From: Lamellibrachia columna
Lineage: Eukaryota; Annelida; Polychaeta; Sabellida; Siboglinidae
Length of the DNA: 64,000 bases
Assembly: GCA_963662155.1 (NCBI GenBank)
Contig: OY759263.1
Coordinates: forward strand, 37,305,391-37,369,390
Direction: 5' to 3'
Shown here: piece by piece, positions 57,400 to 64,000 of the stretch
How positions within the stretch are numbered: the stretch's first letter is position 1
How the letters are laid out: each line of letters starts with the position of its first letter
Position numbers and translations under genes: made by a program
Notes under the pieces: model-generated
Database searches by the model: none
What the model saw: the letters and a program-made list of their open reading frames with translations, nothing else
Told to the model about the DNA's origin: nothing

Positions 57400-58348
57400 A
57401 TCATTGTCACCGAGGGCAGTATTGAGATAATTCAACAATAAACATCACCATCTTCTTCGTGGGGGTTGTACCACCCATCACAGTGGGAACAGGCAAGCGG
57501 GCAACAATGTCATCAAACGGCACATCGACGATGTGTTCGTCGTCAGGGATTGTGATCCAGCTAAACCGTGATTGGTTTGTCTGGGTGGTTCAGCATCCAT
57601 TCGTTGCATGCTGAGTTGTAAAATCGTTTAAGAGGCCCAAATACCCAGAGGCTGCAGCTTGTGACTGCAGAGTGGCGGTAGTGTGAGGATCACAATCTCA
57701 CTTCCTCTGACTAAGTCGACCACTTCTAACTTGACGTGAGTGCCGTGGCTGTCCATGATCAGTAGCACTTTGTTGTTCTTGGAGCAGTTGTTGTGTTTGG
57801 TAAAGTGCCGTAGATAAGATAAAAAGATCTCACTGTCCATCCACCCCGACTTATTTGCAGCTCCTACTGATCCAGGAGGAGCACCGTTGAGTATATGCGT
57901 TCTTGGAAGTGGACTCGGGAAAATGAAAATAGGCGGAATGGTGTTTCCAACTGCGTTGATGAATGCGCATATTGTGACTAGGACGCCTGGCTCAGCAGAT
58001 GTGATCTGTCCGACCTGTTTTATGCCAGTGCTCGCGATGATCTTGTCAGGAGTTTGAACGGTGCTGGTACCCGACTCATATATTGTAAACTTGTGCTTGT
58101 GCTCGGCCAAATTCGTGTTTTACCAAGACAGTTTCTAAATTAGCGAAGCAAATCGCTTCCTGCCTCCTTTTTCTCATGCCAGGACGGCGGCATATTCTTT
58201 TCGCTCTGCAACGCAAGTTCAGACCGTGGAACATTGCTGAAGATCTGTTTAAATAATCGGCAAGTTCACTTTCTTCGTTTTGATTGAACACCAGCCGATG
58301 CAAAAATTTGGTCTTCAATTCAAATATAGCCTGGCCGTCTAAACGCAA
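57400..58348 (-). pseudogene. Pogo-type DDE transposase fragment of element 2
   Basis: The N-terminal part is a CENP-B/psq-like helical region (NEESELADYLNRSSAMFHGL, FANLETVLVKHEFGRAQAQ). After a frameshift near 58080 comes the DDE_1 domain: DKIIASTGIKQVGQITSAEP, VLVTICAFINAVGNTIPPIF, GWMDSEIFLSYLRHFT and the catalytic LLIMDSHGTHVKLEVVDLV. The SHKLQPLG site marks the block before the third acidic residue. Then frameshifted VFGPLKRFYNSACNEWML and a decayed C-terminus run to about 57400. The DNA-binding start is truncated or rearranged by the 41-bp array upstream. Confidence 0.85.
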
Positions 58349-58524
58349 CGTATCTTGCTAACGCATGGCGGGAAATCTCCAGGTATTGTCTCAATGTTCG
58401 TGCGCGCTCTGTGTGAAACGAAAAATATAATAAAAGTTCACGCAAATTACCAAGGCTATTAGATATCAAATAATCAAGGCCTACTATTAAATTAACTACA
58501 TGAAAATAAAAAACCTGAACGTGT

Positions 58525-58890
58525 TTCGTGTTACGTACTTGTAGGTATATGGTAATACAAGATGTTTCGTGTTACGTACGTGTAGGTACATGGTAATACA
58601 AGATGTTTTGTGTTACGTACTTGTAGGTACATGGTAATTCAAGATGTTTCGTGTTACGTACTTGTAGGTACATGGTAATACAAGATGTTTCGTGTTACGT
58701 ACTTGTAGGTACATGGTAATACAAGATGTTTCGTGTTACGTACTTGTAGGTACATGGTAATACAAGATGTTTCGTGTTACGTACTTGTAGGTACATGGTA
58801 ATACAAGATGTTTTGTGTTACGTACTTGTAGGTACATGGTAATACAAGATGTTTTGTGTTACGTACTTGTAGGTACATAGTAATACAAGA
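58525..58890. repeat. 41-bp minisatellite, about 9 copies
   Basis: The unit is ACAAGATGTTTCGTGTTACG followed by TACTTGTAGGTACATGGTAAT, with a TTTTGTG variant in four copies. It lies in pogo-like element 2 just upstream of its transposase. Confidence 0.95.
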
Positions 58891-58949
58891 TGCACGCATA
58901 AATAATTGTAATTACAATATTTATAAGTTAAAAGTTGGGTGCATTAGTA

Positions 58950-59560
58950 GCATCAAGCGTTTGGGAACGATGCACATTTCTATCGCGCAGTTATTGAAAG
59001 TGTCTTGTCATTTTCTATTACTGTCTGGTTTGGTCGCGCCAGCCAAGATGAAATTAATCAAATTGAATCAGTCGTCAAGAACGCTTCTAAACTATTCGGG
59101 TTAAATATGCCGTCCATCAGGTCTCTTTATCGATCTCACAGTTTGCGCAAATCCAAGCGTATTGTACAAGACGCATATCATCCAGCCAACCATCTCTTTG
59201 AACTCCTTCCCTCCGGCAAGCGCTACCGTTGCATAAAAACTAAAACGACGCGATTCAACAATAGTTTCTATCCTCAAACGCTGACATTTTTAAACGGAGA
59301 ACCATCACAAATGTCTTGCCTCTGGCAGGTAGTTGCAATGTCGCGTTCTTTATTTTTTTATTTTTTTTTTTTTAACTTTGCAATCTATTATATTACTCTC
59401 GTTTGTTTTTAACTGTTTTTAGTATTACAATTGTGATATGTAATGTTTAGTTCCGTGTGTTATTGGGTGCATGCGTGTATGTCTGTGCTAACGCCACAAC
59501 ACTACAAATTCCTTGTATTGCTACTTGGTAATAAAACGTATCTTATCTTATCTTATGATG
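58950..59560 (+). pseudogene. 5'-truncated LINE, RT C-terminus and 3' end
   Basis: Plus-strand frame with SITVWFGRASQDEINQIESV, KLFGLNMPSIRSLYRSHSLR, PANHLFELLPSGKRYRCIKT and RFNNSFYPQTLTFLN, the standard end of many L2/Rex-like RT proteins. The frame ends within about 90 bp of a T-rich run (59345-59372). The element stops in (CTTAT)n at about 59545-59560, a typical LINE tail. Nested in pogo-like element 2. Confidence 0.85.
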
Positions 59561-59819
59561 CCCCAAGCGTGGTAGGAGCGTTTTGCCCCATCTACCAACT
59601 ACCAAGTTATGTAACGTGTTTAATATATAGCTTTCACCACTCATTGTCACCCACATTTCGCAGTCAGATAAACTAATTATTAAAACTAATAGCAATAAAT
59701 TTCATATTTACCAATGCAGTGTTGCAATATTAACTACACTACCAGCTGTCGGAATTACTTTTGCTGCTCAAAAACTTCTAAATTCAATAATGTTAAGCAA
59801 ACTAACGTCAGCTCGCTCA

Positions 59820-60060
59820 AGCTTAATGGCAGTGTGCGCGGTGTGATGCAGACTTAATGGCAGTGTGCGCGGTGTGATGCAGACTTAATGGCAGTGTGCG
59901 CGGTGTGATGCAGACTTAATGGCAGTGTGCGCGGTGTGATGCAGACTTAATGGCAGTGTGTACGGTGTGATGCAGACTTAATGGCAGTGTGCGCGGTGTG
60001 ATGCAGACTTAATGGCAGTGTGCGCGGTGTGATGCAGACTTAATGGCAGTGTGTGCGGTG
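59820..60060. repeat. 31-bp minisatellite, about 8 copies
   Basis: The unit is AGACTTAATGGCAGTGTGCG followed by CGGTGTGATGC. The copies are almost identical (one GTACGG, one GTGCGG variant). Inside pogo-like element 2. Confidence 0.95.
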
Positions 60061-60126
60061 TATCAATACAATATCGCGTCATCAGCCTCAGTTACCTTAA
60101 ATTGAACAAATGACACCCGATGAGTA

Positions 60127-60405
60127 TGGTGCCCCACTGGGCATGGTGCCCTACTGAACATGGTGCCCCACTGAGCATGGTGCCCTACTGAGCATGGTGC
60201 CCACTGAGCATGGTGTCCCACTGAGCATGGTGCCCTGCTGAGCATGGTGCCCTACTGAGCACGGTGCCCTACTGAGCATGGTGTCCCACTGAGCATGGTG
60301 CCCTACTGAGCATGGTGCCCCACTGAGCATGGTGCCCTACTGAGCATGGTGCCCCACTGAGCATGGTGCCCCACTGAGCATGGTGCCCCACTGAGCATGG
60401 TGCCC
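60127..60405. repeat. 17-bp array made from the terminal repeat of pogo-like element 2
   Basis: About 16 copies of CATGGTGCCCCACTGAG (with CCCTACTGAG variants) run up to the right terminal repeat. The first 11 bp of the unit, CATGGTGCCCC, are the inner half of the TIR. A single copy of the motif is present near the left end at about 57142-57157 (GGGGCACCATGCTCAC). Confidence 0.95.
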
Positions 60406-60419
60406 CGGTCTCCCCTACA

Positions 60420-61065
60420 TGAGATTGTTTGTAAGATGGAAAAAAACTACACACAACCAGAAAAAGTATCTTTGATTGTGAAAATGTAAACATGAACGTG
60501 TATGTATTTTGTTGAGTAACGAATGTTCACAAATACGCCTAGGTAAAACATGGCTTCGTGCATAGGACATTCGGTGTAGTTTCTGCTCACAGTTTCTGTT
60601 GTCTTATTGATTTGTTCTTTTCCTCAGTGCTGCATTACTAATTGTTTCTGGCCACCATATCCCCAGAATTATCCTTAGACACTGGTTTGCGATACATTAC
60701 GAAATATTTCGGGGATGATTTCTGAAAAATATTAGAGTTAAACAATTCTCTCAAAAAGGGATTTTCTTTCGAATCCTCGAACGCCCCCTCCCCTTCTCAC
60801 ATAGGAAAGTAGTATACATGATGATCTGAAGGATTAAGGATAGCCCCATGTTTCGATGGCTACTAAAAATAGATTTTGGGGAAAACCCGGATGATATGTC
60901 CAGTGTGAGAGTAGAGGGAAAGAGGTGTAATATCGCTCACAGGACATCAGCGCCCCTGTCGGCTGTAGGGCTACATGTGCATCACCAGCGCTCGCTAGCG
61001 ACGAAATGACTGGTCAAGGAGTGGTCAAGGAGTCCTCTAAGGGGGGAAAGAGGTCACCCGACGTA
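60420..61065. other. No gene recognised
   Basis: Unique sequence between pogo-like element 2 and the CGG repeat. A GC-richer part from about 60920 onward (GGACATCAGCGCCCCTGTCG) may already belong to the element that carries the NADAR and RPA-like genes. Confidence 0.4.
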
Positions 61066-61073
61066 AGGGAGCA

Positions 61074-61074
<1 letters not shown>

Positions 61075-61121
<47 letters not shown>
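61075..61121. repeat. (CGG)15 trinucleotide repeat
   Basis: Fifteen uninterrupted CGG triplets followed by GACTTACAGC. It is about 340 bp upstream of the NADAR start codon on the same strand. It could lie in a 5' UTR or promoter of that gene; no coding frame is supported. Confidence 0.95.
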
Positions 61122-61122
<1 letters not shown>

Positions 61123-61462
61123 CTTACAGCAACAACAACTTACAGCAATAGCAGATACTCAATGGAAGGAGTTGCAAAGAAATGACTATTCACGGGTCTC
61201 TTACATAGTATTCGACAAAACAATGGAACAAAGACACACTCATCTATGTCTAGAAAAGAATGCAAACTGCCGACATAAACCATACAGAACAATAACACAT
61301 CCGTCATAATTAAAAGTAATGCGATAAACGTCAGAAACTGTTAGTGGAAACAACAAGACATCCGTCATTTGGAAAAAAAACGAGGTCGGTTCGTACTCAG
61401 CGAGCGTTGCATTAAGCCGCATATAATACAGTTCGTGGACAATTTAACATCATCAAGTCAGA

Positions 61463-61900
61463 ATGAATCGTCCTATTCACTTCAGAGGAGGAAGGCGTAT
61501 CCTGTCCAGTTTCTAAGTTTGCAGAATCGAGGTGTGGGGTCATGTATTTAAAAAGGTCGAATCCGCTTACCAGTGGCGAAAATGTGTGTACCATGACGAT
61601 CTTGAGACAGCAAAGAAAATGCTAGCCACACGGACTGGACTACAGGCGAAATACTTGAACAAGACCATCCGAGAGAAGGCACATTTACGCATGGAATGGA
61701 ACAGACAGAGACGTTCGATTATGTATTCCTTGGTTGCTATTAAATTTCGTGATGCAAGACTACGCAAGTGGCTGTTAGACACGCATCAATCTCCATTAAA
61801 GGAATGTGTAAGAAGTAGGGAGGGTTATTGGAGTATGCTCACATATACTGGACAGCCAGGGCACAATATTCTTGATGAAATTCTCATGCAAGTACAATAG
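61463..61900 (+). pseudogene. NADAR-domain protein with one nonsense codon
   Basis: From ATG 61463 the frame reads MNRPIHFRGGRRILSSF, a TAA at 61514-61516, then VCRIEVWGHVFKKVESAYQW and on to a TAG at 61898-61900 (about 145 codons, usual length for a lone NADAR domain). Features are the start block I-x-F-x-G-G-x3-L-S-x-F, where the stop replaces the Tyr of the family SNFY motif; G-H-x-F-x2-x-E-x-A-Y-Q; an Ala-rich helix; W-x5-R-x-I-M-x-S-L-V-A-I-K-F; and L-L-D-T-x5-L-K-E with a terminal YWS. NADAR proteins (YbiA/DarG-associated fold) act on ADP-ribose derivatives, and some remove ADP-ribose from guanine in DNA. That activity here is inference. One base change from an open frame suggests recent decay or a sequence error. 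It is followed on the same strand by an RPA-like gene. Confidence 0.75.
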
Positions 61901-62164
61901 TTCATTCGAAATCAGAGCTCGCGAAACAGGCCCGCGCAAGTGCCGCGAGTTAATTAGATTATCGAGCAAAGGGTGGCGTGGACAACGGTCTCGAATACCA
62001 CGCGTGCTCAGACAAGGCTATACGCTACAACCGTCGATGCGGCAGAGATAAGAATTGTGCGCCATCAGCACCGGCAGTCCTTTATGAACCGCCAGTTCAC
62101 TGTGCCATAACCGCACTGAACTGATCGTCAACAACACTTCATTCTGCACGAGACAGCAAGCGCC

Positions 62165-62604
62165 ATGACTACTCGGCGATTCGTGGACAGCCAGACGCCA
62201 CAGATGAAATTGTCACGCTTGCAGAGCGAGGTAAGTAACGGTACTTATATATTTAAACCACCGTTAACAATTATCAGTTGTGCCACGCAGGATAAATACA
62301 TCGTCTACGCATCCTGTCAGCATTGTCTCAAAGGCGTACAAGCAGATGGGAATGGCTACTATTGCCCAGTCCACCAATGGCAGCGTGTTCCCGTGAACAG
62401 GTTCGCCCTGCGCATCCTACTTTCCGACAGGGAGGGGCAGAAGTGTGGGCAGTCGTTTTCGATGGGTTGGCGACAAAAGTATTGGGGTTCAATGCCAACA
62501 TCTACACCGGTATGATGTCAAATGCAGATCGTTATGCCTCACTGTCCCTGCTCCGGGGAGCCCGTGTCATGGTCACGATTAAGAAACGTGCAAAGGATAT
62601 GTGA
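62165..62604 (+). pseudogene. RPA1-type C-terminal OB-fold / zinc-ribbon protein, one frameshift
   Basis: The probable first exon 62165-62230 encodes MTTRRFVDSQTPQMKLSRLQ plus SE and ends in a strong donor (GAG/GTAAGT). A 60-bp intron ends CCACGCAG at 62290. Exon 2 gives DKYIVYASCQHCLKGV, YYCPVH and VNRFALRILLSDREG. After a one-base frame change near 62435 the family motif continues as AEVWAVVFDGLATKVLGFNA and LRGARVMVTIKKRAKD to a TGA at 62604. C-x2-C with C-x2-H (Cys3His) replaces the four-Cys ribbon of RPA1 domain F, and WAVVFDGLA-x2-LG is its OB strand. RPA binds single-stranded DNA. Small RPA1-like proteins are known cargo of some animal Helitrons. No Rep/helicase is in view, so that link is inference. 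Confidence 0.6.
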
Positions 62605-62651
62605 ATTACACCGTGTCATAACTAGATGTGGTAGGTTCGTAATTCTCTTTG

Positions 62652-63040
62652 CAGGAAGAGAACGACAAAAGGATGACGTCACTGTACCCACAGACGAGGC
62701 TATCAGCTCCAGCATTAATAAAGTACAGGCATGGCTAGATAGTACCAGTGACGAAATCATATTCATGACAGCAGCGTCCTGTATCTCTCCTGCATCATGC
62801 ATAATTCTGTTAGACGACGATGATGATGATGATAATGCTATGCAGAAGGCTGATACTGTTATATTAACTGATAGCAACAGCAGTGACGACTTGGAGGCAA
62901 CGGTGGGAGGTATAGATAAAATTCAAGATCGTACGGAAGCCATCTGTAACCAGCATACTTTTGACGCAGCGTTAGATGTGGCCTGTGTCCATTACGTGTG
63001 TGATGAGATGTGTGCATATTCAATATATCTTCTGGTTTGA
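62652..63040 (+). CDS. Acidic protein segment with two SUMO-interaction-like motifs
   Basis: A frame open to a TGA at 63038-63040 contains GRERQKDDVTVPTDEAISSS, INKVQAWLDSTSDEIIFM, then CIILLDDDDDDDN and DTVILTDSNSSDD. Each of the last two is a hydrophobic core followed by acidic residues, the pattern of SUMO-interaction motifs. The end is Cys/His-containing (DVACVHYVCDEMCAYS). TCTCTTTGCAG at about 62655 is a good acceptor, so this is probably a downstream exon of the RPA-like gene or of the next gene. No family is recognised. Confidence 0.4.
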
Positions 63041-63105
63041 TCCAACATTTGTTGTGCTGGACTGTTATAATTTTAATCGTTGAATGATAGGTGCACGACA
63101 TTGCA

Positions 63106-63664
63106 ATGGCGGGTCGATATGATGGAGAAGATGCGAGAGGCTATGCACAGACACGGGTGATGATGGTGAGTAGTAACAAACTGACAGTGACTAACAAAAC
63201 TATCCTTCCTTTCTATGTAGATAGATCATGGTCTTCGACTTATTCGAACGGCATACAACGACGACAAGAGGACGTCGGCAGTGAAGGCGGCAGTGGTGAA
63301 ACGCATGAGGACTATGCGAACCGTCAGCACGCCACCACTGCCAGCGGTTCTATCTTATAAAAAAGAGACGCCTGTCGTTGCCATCACCCTGCCCGACGTT
63401 ATCGTTGACGTCACCGCCGCTGCCGTCACCACCACGGCCGTCGTCGCCGCCGTCACCACCCCGGTCGCCGCCGCCGCCGCCTTCACCACCCGGCCGTTGT
63501 CGTCGCTGCAAGCGCCCCAGTCTCTTCCGTTCAGCCCACCGTCACCGTCCTACTCGCGTGTCGAGGACAACACCCTACCGGACAGTCCAGCGTCGCCGTC
63601 ATCGTCACCCCTACCGGACTGTCTAGCGTCGCCGTCACCCCACCACCACCACCATATCCGATGA
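63106..63664 (+). CDS. Two-exon unknown protein, basic then Ala/Pro/Ser-rich
   Basis: Exon 63106-63165 reads MAGRYDGEDARGYAQTRVMM and ends in a strong donor (ATG/GTGAGT). A 55-bp intron ends TATGTAG at 63220. The second exon reads IDHGLRLIRTAYNDDKRTSA and VKRMRTMRTVSTPPLPAVLS, then a Val/Ala/Thr-rich stretch and SPPSPSYSRVEDN to PSPHHHHHIR and a stop at 63664. An alternative frame for the first exon (LQWRVDMMEKMREAMHRHG) is also protein-like, so the gene model is uncertain. No family is recognised. Confidence 0.35.
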
Positions 63665-63834
63665 TCATGCCGCTCCTGACAGTTCAACAATCGAAAATTA
63701 TGATATGACCCACATGATCATGGGAGCAGCCAGAGACACGTCTCTAACAGTGGCTCAGGTCACCCACTGCATATGCAGTGCGGTGGCCAAGAGACTTCAG
63801 ATGATCTTCATACAGAAATCATTCAGCAGATCGT
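63655..63834 (+). CDS. Possible further exon of the same cluster
   Basis: A frame different from the preceding ORF reads SDDHAAPDSSTIENYDMTHM, then IMGAARDTSLTVAQVTHCIC and SAVAKRLQMIFIQKSFSRS, and ends at a GTATGT donor-like site at about 63835. It is helical in character but unrecognised. It could be linked to the proline-rich ORF by an unseen splice or frameshift. Confidence 0.25.
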
Positions 63835-63865
63835 ATGTATAAATCCATGGTTCCTATAACAACAC

Positions 63866-63925
63866 ACACACGCACGCACGCACGCACGCACGCACTCACT
63901 CACAAACACACACACAAACACGCAC
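63866..63925. repeat. (CACG)n / (CA)n microsatellite
   Basis: ACACACACACGCACGCACGCACG and neighbouring CACTCACAAACACAC runs. A similar short (CACG)n tract occurs at about 16222-16262. Confidence 0.9.
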
Positions 63926-63967
63926 ACTTTATTACCTTCTGGCGGGACGTAGAACCCCGTAAGTCAA

Positions 63968-64000
63968 CACCATTCCACCGGCCTCTGGCGTAGCGGTAAA
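63968..64000 (+). mobile_element. Start of a tRNA-derived SINE, cut by the window end
   Basis: CCGGCCTCTGGCGTAGCGGTAAA ends the window. TGGCGTAGCGGT is a good pol III A box, and the style matches the SINE head at 32300 (minus). The rest is outside the window. Confidence 0.5.

Larger units (their letters stand above)
56916..60415 (-). mobile_element. Pogo-like transposon 2 with TA target duplication
   Basis: The terminal inverted repeats are 20 bp, starting GGGGAGACCGGGGCACC. The left one is 56916-56935 and the right one 60396-60415; both are flanked directly by TA (56914-56915 and 60416-60417), as Tc1/mariner-superfamily insertions are. Inside are a pogo-type transposase fragment (minus), a 5'-truncated LINE (58950-59560), and three tandem arrays (58525-58890, 59820-60060, 60127-60405). 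The terminal GGGGA start is shared with the other pogo-like element at 33329. Confidence 0.85.

Overview
The window is nuclear DNA of an invertebrate animal. It is AT-rich, its genes have spliced exons with GT-AG junctions, and its two host genes encode animal protein families (a chimaerin and an SLC18B1-type transporter). It is packed with minisatellites, tRNA-derived SINEs, LINEs, two Ty3/gypsy-type elements, pogo-like and hAT-like DNA transposons. The species cannot be fixed from the sequence. A marine invertebrate is likely, and minisatellites that cover exon-intron junctions would fit a cephalochordate (from memory, such arrays were reported at an amphioxus locus), but a mollusc or another invertebrate is not excluded.

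Layout. (1) 1-13060, plus strand: the last five coding exons of a chimaerin (end of the C1 zinc finger plus the whole RhoGAP domain), with introns holding a palindromic 30-bp satellite, SINE and LINE pieces, and a long 3' region with three further arrays. (2) 13060-15985: intergenic space between convergent genes, filled by a 24-bp array of about 53 copies. (3) 15985-31717, minus strand: an apparently intact 12-exon SLC18B1-like 12-TM transporter. Two of its splice junctions, the exon 10 donor and the exon 3 acceptor, have been multiplied into intronic minisatellites, and a third array abuts the exon 9 acceptor. (4) 32514-38913: an hAT-like element with duplicated ends, interrupted by a pogo-like transposon whose transposase is dead. 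(5) 39835-43990: decayed LINE fragments. (6) 46505-56560, minus strand: two decayed gypsy-type polyproteins, each ending in a proline-rich tail encoded by a minisatellite. (7) 56916-60415: a second pogo-like element with TA target duplication; its right end carries a 17-bp array built from its own terminal repeat. (8) 61070-64000, plus strand: a GC-richer cluster with a NADAR-domain gene (one nonsense codon), an RPA1-type OB-fold/zinc gene (one frameshift), an acidic protein with two SUMO-interaction-like motifs, and a proline/alanine-rich two-exon gene. This looks like the cargo of an unidentified mobile element that continues past the window.

The host genes are unrelated in function (Rac-GTPase inactivation and vesicular or organic-cation transport). 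The unifying feature is very frequent tandem duplication that hits introns, splice sites, coding exons, transposon ends and retroelement reading frames alike.
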